Notes: generated from the letters alone by a model not told the origin. Counted from the stretch's first letter, positions 16,716-25,220 are shown. The stretch: 64,000 nt of DNA from Microbacterium aurugineum (GCF_023101205.1 NZ_CP078078.1:620001-684000), one strand, 5' to 3'. Numbers and translations: made by a program.

Positions 16716-17419
16716 CCACTCCCCTCGAACTCGTCGTCCTCGACATGGCGGGAACCACGGTGCTCGACGACGGCGTCGTGGAGCAGGCGTTCCAGCGCGC
16801 GGCCGAGCGCACGGGCGTCGCGGATCGGATGCCGTGGGCGGAGGCACTCGACCACGTGCGTGCGACGATGGGGCAGTCGAAGATCGACGTCTTCACGTAC
16901 CTCTCCGGCGGCGATGCCGATGCCGCGGCACGGGCGACCGCGGCCTTCGAGGGCGCTTACGCCGAGATCATCACCGAGCAGGGCGTCTCCGAGATCCCCG
17001 GTGCGGCGGACGCCATCCAGAGCCTCAAAGACGCCGGCCTGCGGGTCGCGCTGACCACGGGCTTCGCTCCGATCACCCGAGAGGCCCTGCTCGACGGTCT
17101 CGGTTGGCGCGGCCTCGTCGACCTCGCGCTGTCGCCGATCGATGCCGGACGCGGTCGCCCCGCTCCCGACCTCGTGCTCACGGCGCTGCTGCGCACGCAG
17201 ACCTCGTCGGTCTCCGCGGTCGCCGTCGCGGGCGACACCGTCAGCGATGTCGAGTCCGGACGCCGGGCCGGCGCCGGCTTCGTCGCCGGCGTGCTGACCG
17301 GTGCCCATGATCGGCCGGCCTTGAGCGCAGCGGGCGCCGATGCCGTGCTCGCCGACGTCACCGCGTTGCGCGGAGTGCTCGCCCAGCGCGAGCTGCTTCC
17401 GCTCGTCACGACCTCCTGA
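16712..17419 (+). CDS. Phosphonatase-like HAD hydrolase (PhnX-like)
   Basis: 235 aa. The HAD motif I is DMAGT, with nucleophile D11 and alanine instead of the second aspartate, the mark of phosphonatases. The cap domain has MGQSK, placing K57 where PhnX carries its Schiff-base lysine, so carbon-phosphorus bond cleavage of a phosphonoaldehyde is likely. It fits the PhnX-like clade (TIGR03351), known to co-occur with an FAD oxidoreductase and a zinc dehydrogenase rather than with the transaminase PhnW, exactly as here. Expected products are phosphate and acetaldehyde or glycolaldehyde. Confidence 0.88.
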   Translation: MTTPLELVVLDMAGTTVLDDGVVEQAFQRAAERTGVADRMPWAEALDHVRATMGQSKIDVFTYLSGGDADAAARATAAFEGAYAEIITEQGVSEIPGAADAIQSLKDAGLRVALTTGFAPITREALLDGLGWRGLVDLALSPIDAGRGRPAPDLVLTALLRTQTSSVSAVAVAGDTVSDVESGRRAGAGFVAGVLTGAHDRPALSAAGADAVLADVTALRGVLAQRELLPLVTTS

Positions 17420-17430
17420 GAGACCGTGAC

Positions 17431-18519
17431 ATGGGAACGCTGCTGATCCGTCCTCCCGGGCACCGCAGAGACGTCGCGCTGCGCCCGGCGGCGACCGCGA
17501 TGGTCTGGATCGGCGCCGGACACCCGCACGAGACGATCGCGGTGCCGGGAGTGGCGCTCGCCGATGGCGACGTGCTGGTCGCGGTCGAGATGTCGACCAT
17601 CTGCGGCTCCGATGTCCACACCGTGCAGGGGCGCCGCTCCGCCCCGGTGCCGCTGGTGCTCGGGCACGAGAGCGTCGGGCGTGTGATCGCGACCGGCGAC
17701 GCCGGGGCGAGCGGGGTCGACGGCACCCCGCTGCGCATCGGCGATCGCGTGGTGTGGTCGGTGACCGTCTCCTGTGGGAGCTGCGACCGCTGCCTGCGCG
17801 GGATACCGCAGAAGTGCCGCGACCTCGGCAAGTACGGTCACGACCGGGTCGGTGTCCACGGCGACCTCACCGGCGCCTTCGCGAGTCACGTGCAGCTGCG
17901 CACCGGCACCGCGATCGTCCGCGTGCCGGAGGCACTCCCCGCCGCAGTGCTCGCTCCCGCCTCGTGCGCCACGGCGACCGCCTGGGCAGCGGTGGCCAGG
18001 GCTGCCCAGGGACGGGACCTCGACGGCGCCGCCGTGCGGATCCACGGCGCGGGATTGGTCGGGCTGTCCGCCGCGGCCATCGCCGTCGAACAGGGCGCGA
18101 CGGTGGAGGTGCTCGACCCGAACCCGGAGCGCAGGGCGCTCGCGACACGATTCGGCGCGACCGTCGTGGACCGCGAGCCCGATGTCGTGATCGAGGCGTC
18201 CGGTCACGCGGTCCGCGACGCGCTCGAAGGCGTGGCGGTCGGCGGCACGGTCGTGCTCGTCGGCAGCGTCTTCCCCGCGGACCCGGTACCTTTCGACGCC
18301 GAGAGCATCGTGCGGCGCCTCGTGACGGTCGCCGGTGTCCACAACTACACGGGTGCCGAGCTGGCGGAGGCGGTCGGCTTCCTGGCCGGACGCGGTCGCG
18401 CGTATCCCTTCGGTGACGCCGTCGGCGCGGTCCGCGGGCTCCTCGAGATCGACAGGGCCTTGGAGGAGGCAGCCGAGCCAGGGGCGCCGCTGCGGATCGG
18501 GCTGGTCCCGGGGCGCTGA
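17431..18519 (+). CDS. Zinc-dependent alcohol dehydrogenase of phosphonate operon
   Basis: 362 aa medium-chain dehydrogenase. Catalytic zinc ligands appear in TICGSDVHTV and GHES. The structural zinc loop is CGSCDRCLRGIPQKC, and the nucleotide site is IHGAGLVGLSAAAIA. It matches the clade proposed as phosphonate-catabolism-associated alcohol dehydrogenase (TIGR03366). It probably oxidises or reduces the aldehyde or alcohol formed by the preceding HAD enzyme. Last gene of the operon; a terminator hairpin follows. Confidence 0.85.
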   Translation: MGTLLIRPPGHRRDVALRPAATAMVWIGAGHPHETIAVPGVALADGDVLVAVEMSTICGSDVHTVQGRRSAPVPLVLGHESVGRVIATGDAGASGVDGTPLRIGDRVVWSVTVSCGSCDRCLRGIPQKCRDLGKYGHDRVGVHGDLTGAFASHVQLRTGTAIVRVPEALPAAVLAPASCATATAWAAVARAAQGRDLDGAAVRIHGAGLVGLSAAAIAVEQGATVEVLDPNPERRALATRFGATVVDREPDVVIEASGHAVRDALEGVAVGGTVVLVGSVFPADPVPFDAESIVRRLVTVAGVHNYTGAELAEAVGFLAGRGRAYPFGDAVGAVRGLLEIDRALEEAAEPGAPLRIGLVPGR

Positions 18520-18542
18520 CCCCCCGGCGCGCTGACCCCCCC

Positions 18543-18569
18543 CCGGCGCGCCGGCCTCCTGCGCGCCGG
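18543..18569. terminator. Bidirectional terminator after the phosphonate operon
   Basis: Perfect 9-bp stem CCGGCGCGC / GCGCGCCGG with a 9-nt loop between two convergent genes. It follows a short direct duplication (GCGCTGACCCCCC twice) that looks like replication slippage. Confidence 0.65.
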
Positions 18570-18585
18570 CCTCGTGGACCTGGGC

Positions 18586-18999
18586 TCAGCGGGAGATGCT
18601 CTCCACGGTCTTGCCCGTCGTGGCCGCCGAGAGCGATCGGGCGATGTCCGCCTGGCTCACGATGCCGACCAGGCGGCGGTCCGCGATCACGGGCAGACGG
18701 CGCACCTGGTTCTCCTGCATGCGCTCCAGGGCCACGCGGATGTCGTCGTCCGCGCCCACCGTGACGGGTTTCCCCTTCGCGAGCGCTTCGACCGGTGTCG
18801 TCTCGGGATCCATCCCCAGAGCGACCGCACCGACCACGATGTCGCGATCGGTGAGCATGCCCTTGAGGCGGCTGTCCTCTCCGCAGATCGGCAGCGCGCC
18901 GACGTCGAGCTCGGCCATGACGGATGCGGCGATGCGGAGCGAATCGTTCACGCCGATGCAGCGCGGACTCGGCGTCATGAGGTCGCGCGTGGTGGTCAT
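18586..18999 (-). CDS. Two-CBS-domain protein
   Basis: 137 aa made of two CBS motifs: MTPSPRCIGVNDSLRIAASV and LPICGEDSRLKGMLTDRDIV in the first, KPVTVGADDDIRVALERM and RRLPVIADRRLVGIVSQADI in the second. Stand-alone CBS pairs bind adenine nucleotides or act as small regulators. The start codon overlaps the stop of the FHA-like gene (ATGA), so the two are coupled. Such proteins are often stress or redox regulated; nothing here shows the ligand. Confidence 0.88.
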   Translation of the reverse strand: MTTTRDLMTPSPRCIGVNDSLRIAASVMAELDVGALPICGEDSRLKGMLTDRDIVVGAVALGMDPETTPVEALAKGKPVTVGADDDIRVALERMQENQVRRLPVIADRRLVGIVSQADIARSLSAATTGKTVESISR

Positions 19000-19475
19000 C
19001 GCTCTTCGCTCTCGTCGTAGTCGGGACGCGGCGGCTGCAGCGGCTGATCGGAGTACTCCCCGCCCGCGCGCCCCCCGTACGGACGTCCGTGGTCGGCGAA
19101 CTCGTCGCGTGCGAACACGAACGTCCAGGGCCCCGCCGTGAAGTGCGCGCCCGTGCGCAGCGTCTCGGAGGACTCGTCGGTGTGAGTCGCGTCCACACCC
19201 AGGCTCGCGTTGGTCTCGCCCTCGCCGTTCAAGGTCAGCACGTACTCGTCGCGGTCGTCGTGCGTGATGGTCGCGTGCACGGGGTCGGTCTCGGGGAGGC
19301 GCAGTTCGTTGCCCTCGGCCGACCCGATCCGCACCACGTCGGCCTCGAGCGCGAATTCGGTGCGTTCGTCGTCTCGGCTGATGCGCAATCGAGGGTTCCC
19401 CGCGCCCCATTCGGCATGCGTGGTCGTGGGGGTGTATCCGTCATCCGGGCGGTCGTCGATGTGTCGGTCGTTCAT
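18996..19475 (-). CDS. FHA-like domain protein coupled to CBS protein
   Basis: 159 aa. An acidic, disordered N-terminal 40 residues precede a forkhead-associated-like beta sandwich (RIGSAEGNELRLPETDPVHATITH, about 70-93; strands continue to about 140). The usual FHA SRxHA is replaced by DPVHA, so phosphothreonine binding is uncertain. AGGAGG precedes the ATG. It is translationally coupled to the downstream CBS gene. Function unknown; a phosphopeptide-dependent or scaffolding role is only inferred from the fold. Confidence 0.65.
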   Translation of the reverse strand: MNDRHIDDRPDDGYTPTTTHAEWGAGNPRLRISRDDERTEFALEADVVRIGSAEGNELRLPETDPVHATITHDDRDEYVLTLNGEGETNASLGVDATHTDESSETLRTGAHFTAGPWTFVFARDEFADHGRPYGGRAGGEYSDQPLQPPRPDYDESEER

Positions 19476-19596
19476 GGCAGTCCTCCTCGAATCGCGTGTC
19501 CCGAGGCTAGGGTCCTGCCGTCGCTCCGCCGAAGGGGGTTGACTTCGGTGCAGCGAGTCGCCAGCGCGCGGTCGACCGCACTCGGAGGCGATAACC

Positions 19597-19616
19597 TTCT
19601 CCCGAGTACGGGAGAA
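19597..19616. promoter_or_regulatory. Perfect inverted repeat upstream of the 115-aa protein
   Basis: TTCTCCCG, AGTA, CGGGAGAA: 8-bp arms with a 4-nt centre, 48 nt before the next start codon and 121 nt upstream of the divergent FHA gene. It suits either an operator or a 5' hairpin. Confidence 0.45.
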
Positions 19617-19664
19617 TGAGGTGAGCCGTCGTCTCGGCCCGGCAGCGACCAAGGAGCACCACCC

Positions 19665-20012
19665 ATGGGTAAATTCGTCTACGAAGGCGGCGTGAAGACC
19701 GAGATCGAGGATCGCGCCCTCACCCACCTTCAGCTCGTCATCACCGCGAAGCTGCGCCGCGGGGAGCCCTTCCCGTTCAGCTGGCGTGAGGATGCGAGCG
19801 TCGGCGGCGGGCGCACCACGGTGTGGATCCAGCCGGGGAGCTCGCTCGTCTTCAAGTACTTCGGCAGCCGTCAGCCGTCCATCAACCGGGCGTGGATCGA
19901 GGCACTCGCCTTCACCGCGAACGCGCCGAGCGGGCTGTACCTCGTGCCCGAACCCGCCGAGGCCGGCGACGAGCCCGGTGCCGGCGAGGTTCCGGTCACC
20001 CCTCCGCTCTGA
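19665..20012 (+). CDS. Conserved Microbacteriaceae protein (DUF7882-like)
   Basis: 115 aa, starting MGKFVYEGGVKTEIEDR after AAGGAGC. Homologues of this length, with KLRRGEPFPFSW and VFKYFGSRQPSINRAW, are common in Microbacteriaceae and are sometimes mislabelled as ATP-dependent DNA ligases. No ligase motif is present. It is soluble and without a signal peptide. I infer no function; the hairpin or operator upstream suggests regulated expression. Confidence 0.7.
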   Translation: MGKFVYEGGVKTEIEDRALTHLQLVITAKLRRGEPFPFSWREDASVGGGRTTVWIQPGSSLVFKYFGSRQPSINRAWIEALAFTANAPSGLYLVPEPAEAGDEPGAGEVPVTPPL

Positions 20013-20112
20013 GCCGGGACCGCGGCTCCGAGCCCGGGATGTCAAGCCCCTGACCACGGGCGGGCAAGGGTGGAAGTGTGGGCCTCATTCGACGAGACGA
20101 GGAGGATCGGCC

Positions 20113-20997
20113 ATGACCGACGACACCACCGACCCCCGGCACGCGCACCGCGAAGAGGGCTTTCCCGACCAGCACCAGGACCAGCCGGGGCTGACCGAGC
20201 GGACGCGCCCCGAACCGGACCACGGCGAAGGAACCTACGTCGGCCACGGGCGCCTGGATGGTCGCCGTGCTCTCATCACGGGCGGTGACTCCGGGATCGG
20301 TCGGGCCGTCGCGATCGCCTTCGCCCGGGAGGGCGCCGACATCGCGATCGCGCACCTGCCCGAGGAGCAGGACGACGCGGAGGACACGCTCGCCCTCGTC
20401 CGCGAGACGGGGCGCACGGGTGTGGGCTTCGCAGGCGACCTGCGAGAAGAGGCTTTCGCGACCGACATCGTCGCCCGCACGCGGAGCGAGTTGGGTGGGC
20501 TCGACGTGCTCGTGCTCAACGCGGGCTATCAGCACGACATCGACGACTTCGGGAGTCTGGAGACGGACCGCATGCGTCGGGTGTTCGACACGAACCTGGC
20601 GGGCATGCTGTTCTCGGCGCGGGCGGCCTACCCCGACCTCCAGCCCGGAGCGAGCATCATCGTGACGGCTTCCATCCAGGCCTACAACCCCTCACCGGGA
20701 TTGATCGACTACGCCATGACCAAGGCGGCGCAGATCGCGTTCGTCAAGGCGCTCGCCGAGGAGGCGGGACCCCGCGGGATCCGGGTCAACGCTGTCGCGC
20801 CGGGACCGGTCTGGACACCCCTGATCCCCGCGACCGGATGGGATGCCGAGCGGCTGGCGACCTTCGGTGCCGACACTCCGCTGGGGCGGGCGGGTCAGCC
20901 GGCGGAACTGGCCGGCGCCTACGTGTACCTGGCATCGGCGGAATCCTCGTACACGTCCGGCTCGGTCATCGCGGTCACCGGCGGCAAGGGCCTCTGA
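20113..20997 (+). CDS. Short-chain dehydrogenase, YghA/stress type
   Basis: 294 aa. A hydrophilic N-terminal extension of about 45 residues precedes the Rossmann motif TGGDSGIGRAVA. The catalytic Y-x3-K is in YAMTK, preceded by the active-site serine in VTASIQAY, and the C-terminal pattern is NAVAPGPVWTPL. The extension and sequence pattern are those of the general-stress SDR group (YghA/YhdF-like). GAGGAT precedes the ATG. The natural substrate is unknown. A terminator hairpin follows. Confidence 0.88.
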   Translation: MTDDTTDPRHAHREEGFPDQHQDQPGLTERTRPEPDHGEGTYVGHGRLDGRRALITGGDSGIGRAVAIAFAREGADIAIAHLPEEQDDAEDTLALVRETGRTGVGFAGDLREEAFATDIVARTRSELGGLDVLVLNAGYQHDIDDFGSLETDRMRRVFDTNLAGMLFSARAAYPDLQPGASIIVTASIQAYNPSPGLIDYAMTKAAQIAFVKALAEEAGPRGIRVNAVAPGPVWTPLIPATGWDAERLATFGADTPLGRAGQPAELAGAYVYLASAESSYTSGSVIAVTGGKGL

Positions 20998-21006
20998 CAC
21001 GTGCTC

Positions 21007-21037
21007 AGGCGGCGGCACCGAGGGGGAGCCGCCGCCT
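21007..21037 (+). terminator. Terminator after the SDR gene
   Basis: Perfect 10-bp stem AGGCGGCGGC / GCCGCCGCCT with an 11-nt loop, 9 nt after the stop codon. Confidence 0.75.
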
Positions 21038-21048
21038 AAGCTTGTGGA

Positions 21049-21966
21049 GTGCAGAAGCCGGCCGCGTCCCGTCCCCTCGTCGGAGTCGCGCTCGTCATCG
21101 GCTCCTGCCTCTCGCTTCCTTTCGGCGCCGCCGTCGCGGCCCAGCTCTTCCCGGTGCTCGGTCCGTGGGGGGTGACCTCACTGCGCGTCGCCATCGCCGC
21201 GATCCTCCTGGTCGTCATCGTGCGCCCGCGGCCCGGGAAGTGGACCCGCCCGCAGTGGTTCGCCGCGGTGCTCTTCGGCGTCTCGCTGGCAGCGATGAAC
21301 GGCTTCTTCTACGCGGCGATCGACCGCATCCCCCTGGGCCCCGCCGTCGCGATCGAGTTCCTCGGACCACTCGTGCTCGCGGCCGTGCTCACCCGGAAGG
21401 TCACGGACTTCGTCTGGGTCGGAGTGGCCCTCCTCGGAATGATCGTGCTGGGCATCGACGGCCTGATCGGTGCCGAGCCGCTCGATCCGCTCGGTGTGCT
21501 GTTCATCCTGATCGCAGCGGCCTTCTGGGCCATGTACATCCGGATGAGCGCCCGCGTCGGCTCCCTCATCCCGGGCAGCAGCGGCCTGGCGATGGGACTC
21601 GTGGTCGCTGCCGTGCTGCTCATCCCGGTCGGCATCCCGGCCGCGTCGACGGTGGCGATGGATCCGCAGCTGCTCCTGCTCGCGGCGATCACCGCGGTGC
21701 TGTCGTCCGTGATCCCCTACAGCTTCGAGCTCGCGGCGCTGCGCCGTCTGCCGCAGCGCGTGTTCGGGGTGCTGCTGAGCCTCGAACCGGCGTTCGCGAC
21801 GCTCGCCGGCTGGCTCATCCTCGGGCAGGACGCCACGCCGCTGCGGATGCTCGCCGTCGCCCTCGTGATCGCCGCGAGCGTCGGGACCACGCTCGGGGTG
21901 CGGAGGGAACGCCGCGACGACGGTCCCTCCGGCCCGTTCACTGCACCGATACCGCTGCCCGACTGA
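21049..21966 (+). CDS. EamA/RhtA-like DMT transporter
   Basis: 305 aa with ten predicted helices in two EamA halves, nearest in pattern to RhtA-type amino acid exporters (SLPFGAAVAAQLFP, AFWAMYIRMSARVG, SSVIPYSFELAALRRLP). The start is GTG with little ribosome-site support and a possible -10 (TAAGCT) nearby, so the mRNA may be leaderless. Its 3' end overlaps the convergent yidC gene by 29 bp. Export of threonine or homoserine-like compounds is a family-level guess. Confidence 0.82.
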   Translation: MQKPAASRPLVGVALVIGSCLSLPFGAAVAAQLFPVLGPWGVTSLRVAIAAILLVVIVRPRPGKWTRPQWFAAVLFGVSLAAMNGFFYAAIDRIPLGPAVAIEFLGPLVLAAVLTRKVTDFVWVGVALLGMIVLGIDGLIGAEPLDPLGVLFILIAAAFWAMYIRMSARVGSLIPGSSGLAMGLVVAAVLLIPVGIPAASTVAMDPQLLLLAAITAVLSSVIPYSFELAALRRLPQRVFGVLLSLEPAFATLAGWLILGQDATPLRMLAVALVIAASVGTTLGVRRERRDDGPSGPFTAPIPLPD

Positions 21967-22717
21967 CCGCGGGGACCGGCAGCGGGTACCGGCGACGCAG
22001 GATCACGCGCTGCACGAGCGTCCACACCACCGTGACCGTCAGGTAGAGCGCGGCGGCGAGAGGCACGAACACGGCGAAGACCGCGGTCGCGTAGTGCATC
22101 GCCGAGACGACGCGCAGCAGGGTGGGGGAGTTCAGGGGGGAGTCGTCCCCATCGACCGGCGTCGGGCGGAACACGCGGCGGGTGATCTCGGCGACCGCGA
22201 GCATGACCGCGAGCAGCACCCCGAACACGAGGAAGGTGGCGGGTGTCGCGGTGCCCCCGAACAGCGCCGACACCAGGCTCGTGCCCAGCGGTGCGCCGAA
22301 CAGGTCGTGCGCGAGCAGCTCGTTCGGGTGTCCCGCGATCTCGGGCCGGAGGAACAGCGTGTAGAGGATGCCGACCACGGGGGCCTGTGCGAGCACCGGG
22401 AGCATCCCCGCGAACGGCGACGTGTTCTCCGCGCGGTACAGCGCCAGCGTCTCCTGCTGCAGGCGCTCGGGGTTCTTCTTGTGGCGGCGCTGCAGCTCGC
22501 GCAGCTTCGGCGCGAGACGCGCCCTGGTCTGCTCGGCCTTGGCCTGGGAGATGCCGACGGGGATGAGCAGTACCCGCACGAGCAGTGTGACGAGGACGAC
22601 GGCGAGAGCGGCAGCGGAGGCACCGGCGATGGGGGTGAGCAGGTCGGAGAGCCCGGTCAGCGCGCCGTAGGCGGCGTCGAGGAGGGCGGCGAGGGGTGGA
22701 AAGGCAAAGGGGTCCAT
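21938..22717 (-). CDS. yidC: YidC/Oxa1-family membrane insertase paralogue
   Basis: 259 aa with about five membrane segments. The basic cytoplasmic loop RELQRRHKKNPERLQQETLA between helices 2 and 3 and the PLVAQ-like helix MLPVLAQAPVVGILYTLF are typical. The conserved arginine of the hydrophilic groove is in VTLLVRVLLIPVG. It is not in the rnpA/rpmH neighbourhood, so it is probably a secondary copy. The small membrane protein gene just upstream is probably co-transcribed. Confidence 0.85.
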   Translation of the reverse strand: MDPFAFPPLAALLDAAYGALTGLSDLLTPIAGASAAALAVVLVTLLVRVLLIPVGISQAKAEQTRARLAPKLRELQRRHKKNPERLQQETLALYRAENTSPFAGMLPVLAQAPVVGILYTLFLRPEIAGHPNELLAHDLFGAPLGTSLVSALFGGTATPATFLVFGVLLAVMLAVAEITRRVFRPTPVDGDDSPLNSPTLLRVVSAMHYATAVFAVFVPLAAALYLTVTVVWTLVQRVILRRRYPLPVPAVSRAAVSVQ

Positions 22718-22783
22718 GGAAGTGTCCGTTCGAGGTGTCGGGAAGGGTCGGCGAAGGCCGCGCGGTCCCGTCGAAAGAGCGGA

Positions 22784-23056
22784 CTACGCGGCGGTCGCGA
22801 CTCCCGGCGCCCGAGGGCGCGGATGCCCGGCGGCATCAGGATCACTCTGCGTGAGGAGGGTGCCGACGTCGATGGCGCGCAACGGATGCGGGGCACCGGT
22901 CGAGGCCTCGGGGCGCACACTCAGCACGATCGCGAGGGTGAGTGCGGTCACCGCGAGCAGGGCGACGGCGAGGCCGAGAGCCGTGGCATCCGGCATCGAC
23001 ACGAGGCCGAGCGCGGTCGCGACGATGCTCAGCATCTGCCCGAACCACTCGCTCAT
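22784..23056 (-). CDS. Small membrane protein, DUF6412-like
   Basis: 90 aa started at MSEWFGQMLS, with GGAAGGG upstream. Two hydrophobic helices (about residues 8-45) precede a polar tail. It is encoded directly upstream of the YidC paralogue with 66 bp between, an arrangement that suggests a partner or substrate of the insertase. The DUF6412 assignment is from memory of similar small YidC-linked proteins and is tentative. Confidence 0.6.
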   Translation of the reverse strand: MSEWFGQMLSIVATALGLVSMPDATALGLAVALLAVTALTLAIVLSVRPEASTGAPHPLRAIDVGTLLTQSDPDAAGHPRPRAPGVATAA

Positions 23057-23102
23057 GCGCGCTCCCTTCCTGTTGTGAGGGTAGCACCGGGGGCCGCCGC
23101 CG

Positions 23103-23165
23103 CTTTCGAATCGCGCGAATGGTGCGCTCCCGGCCACTTATGCCGCACAGTGCGCGATTCGAAAG
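23103..23165. repeat. 14-bp perfect inverted repeat in a divergent promoter region
   Basis: CTTTCGAATCGCGC and its complement GCGCGATTCGAAAG are separated by 35 nt, centred between the divergent membrane-protein and nitronate monooxygenase genes. Each arm holds the self-complementary TTCGAA, and a partial third copy (TCGAAAG) abuts the monooxygenase start. The pattern suggests paired operators. Confidence 0.55.
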
Positions 23166-23189
23166 CCGACGGGGCGTACGGTCGAAAGC

Positions 23190-24236
23190 ATGAGTGACCT
23201 TCGCGCCCTGTTCGGGATCGAGCATCCGATCATCCTCGGCCCGTTCGGCGGGCTCTCCTCGACCGCCCTCACGGCTGCGGTCAGCGCTGCGGGCGGCCTC
23301 GGTTCGTTCGGACTCTACGGCTACGACGGCGACCGAATCCGTGCGACCGGCGCGGCGCTGCGGGCGGCGACCGATCGTCCGTTCGCGGTCAACATCTGGC
23401 TCCCCACCGGCGACGAGGTCGAGCCGAATCCGCAGCACGCGGTGTTCGCGCAGGCGCTGCACCCCTTCTACGAGGCGGTCGGCATCGATGTCCCGGCGCG
23501 CCCGGAGCGGTACCTCCCGGCGCTCGAGGAGCAGCTCGACGCGATCTGGGAGATCCGGCCCGCCGTGCTCAGCACGGTGTTCGGGGTGCCGTCGGCCGAG
23601 GTGGTCCAGGAGGCACAGCGCCGGGGGATCCGCATCGTCGGTACCGCGACCACCGTCGCCGAGGCCGTCGCGCTCGCCGACGCCGGGGTGGAGGCGGTGG
23701 TCGCCACGGGTGCCGAGGCGGCCGGGCATCGGGTGTCGTTCCTCCGTCCCGCTGAGGACTCGCTCGTCGGCACGTTCGCGCTCGTCCCGCAGGTGGTCGA
23801 TGCGGTGGACGTGCCGGTGATCGCGGCAGGCGGCATCGCCGATCGACGGGGAGTCGCCGCGGCGTTCTCGTTGGGGGCGACCGGCGTGCAGGTCGGGACG
23901 GCCTTCCTCGCGACGGCGGAATCCGTGGCCACGCCCGCGCATCGCGCCGCGATCCGTGCGACCGCCGCCGAGGAGACGGTGCTCACCCGTGCCATGAGCG
24001 GTCGCCTGGCCCGAGGCGCCCGCAACCGTGCGGTGCGGGCGATCGAGGCGAGCGGCACGATCGCACCGTTCCCGATGCAGAACTGGCTCACCGGACGCTT
24101 CCGGGCCGCGGCGGGGGAGCAGAATCTCGGGGAGCTCCAGTCGCTGTGGATGGGGCAGGCGGCGCCGCTCGCACGCCATGACAGCGCCGCCGAGGTGTTC
24201 GCGGAGCTGACCGCCGGCGTGCCGCGCCCCTCCTGA
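23190..24236 (+). CDS. Nitronate monooxygenase family flavoprotein
   Basis: 348 aa TIM-barrel FMN enzyme. Family marks are PIILGPFGGLSS at the N terminus, the catalytic-histidine motif GAEAAGHR, and the FMN phosphate site GGIADRRGVAAAFSLGA followed by GVQVGTAFL. It oxidises alkyl nitronates such as propionate-3-nitronate, a detoxification role. The promoter region carries the large inverted repeat described separately. Confidence 0.9.
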   Translation: MSDLRALFGIEHPIILGPFGGLSSTALTAAVSAAGGLGSFGLYGYDGDRIRATGAALRAATDRPFAVNIWLPTGDEVEPNPQHAVFAQALHPFYEAVGIDVPARPERYLPALEEQLDAIWEIRPAVLSTVFGVPSAEVVQEAQRRGIRIVGTATTVAEAVALADAGVEAVVATGAEAAGHRVSFLRPAEDSLVGTFALVPQVVDAVDVPVIAAGGIADRRGVAAAFSLGATGVQVGTAFLATAESVATPAHRAAIRATAAEETVLTRAMSGRLARGARNRAVRAIEASGTIAPFPMQNWLTGRFRAAAGEQNLGELQSLWMGQAAPLARHDSAAEVFAELTAGVPRPS

Positions 24237-24289
24237 CCGCTCACCGCCTGCGCCCTGCGACCGGAGGAGGGCCCAAGGGGCGTCGGGGC

Positions 24290-25141
24290 CTAGAGGATGA
24301 CGGTGGACTTGCCGTGCACGATCACACGGTCCTCGGCGTGCCACTGCACGGCGCGGGCGAGCACGAGACGCTCGACATCGGCCCCGCGGCTCTGCAGCTC
24401 GGCCGCTGACTCGGAGTGGGTCACGCGCGTGACGTCCTGCTCGATGATCGGCCCCTCGTCGAGGTCGGCCGTCGCATAGTGCGCGGTCGCGCCGATCAGC
24501 TTCACGCCGCGGTCCTTGGCGCGGGCGTAGGGGTTCGCCCCGATGAACGCGGGCAGGAAGGAGTGGTGGATGTTGATCACCGGCGCTTCGAGGCGGGTGA
24601 TGAAGTCGTCGGTGAGGATCTGCATGTAGCGCGCCAGCACGACGAGGTCGACGTTCCCGCGCAGCAGTTCGAGCTGTCGCTCCTCCATGGCGGCCTTGTC
24701 GCCCGAGGGGATGTGCACGAAGGGTACGCCGAAGGAGCGGACCGACTCGGCCAGGTCGGGGTGGTTGGAGACGACCATCGTGATGTCGATGTCGAGCTGG
24801 CCGCGCTGTGTGCGCCAGAGCAGCTCCATCAGGCAGTGGTCGTACTTCGAGACGAAGATCGCCACGCGCTTGCGGCGGGCGACGTCGTGCAGCGACCACT
24901 CCATGCCGAAGCGTTCGGCGACGACGGCGATGTCGGCTTCGAGCGCGGGGCGTGCGGCGGCGAGTCCATCGAGGTGGATCACGGTGCGCTGGAAGAAGCG
25001 TCCGCCCTCGGAATCCGTCGAGTGCTGGTCGAGCGAGATGATGTTCGCACCGTGCTGGGCGAGCACGCCCGCCACGGCGGCGACGATCCCGGGCTGGTCG
25101 TCGCAGGCGATGAGCAGGCGGGCGGTATCGGGCTGGGACAT
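24290..25141 (-). CDS. purU: Formyltetrahydrofolate deformylase
   Basis: 283 aa. An N-terminal ACT domain (residues 6-80, ACDDQPGIVAAVAGVLAQHG) is followed by a formyltransferase-like catalytic domain with INIHHSFLPAF and the active-site aspartate in GPIIEQDV. It hydrolyses 10-formyl-THF to formate and THF, balancing one-carbon pools. The start MSQPDTARLL is chosen because GAGGAGCCTCC precedes it; an upstream in-frame ATG would add 15 unlikely residues. Confidence 0.93.
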   Translation of the reverse strand: MSQPDTARLLIACDDQPGIVAAVAGVLAQHGANIISLDQHSTDSEGGRFFQRTVIHLDGLAAARPALEADIAVVAERFGMEWSLHDVARRKRVAIFVSKYDHCLMELLWRTQRGQLDIDITMVVSNHPDLAESVRSFGVPFVHIPSGDKAAMEERQLELLRGNVDLVVLARYMQILTDDFITRLEAPVINIHHSFLPAFIGANPYARAKDRGVKLIGATAHYATADLDEGPIIEQDVTRVTHSESAAELQSRGADVERLVLARAVQWHAEDRVIVHGKSTVIL

Positions 25142-25214
25142 GGAGGCTCCTCGAGGGTGTGCATCGATTCTGCCGTGGATGCACACCGGGGGCGAATCGC
25201 GAGAGGCGACTCGC

Positions 25215-25220
25215 TACTCT
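25215..25220 (+). promoter_or_regulatory. -10 element of a leaderless mRNA
   Basis: TACTCT lies exactly 7 nt before the GTG of the antiporter gene and no ribosome site is present, so transcription probably starts at the start codon. Confidence 0.6.
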
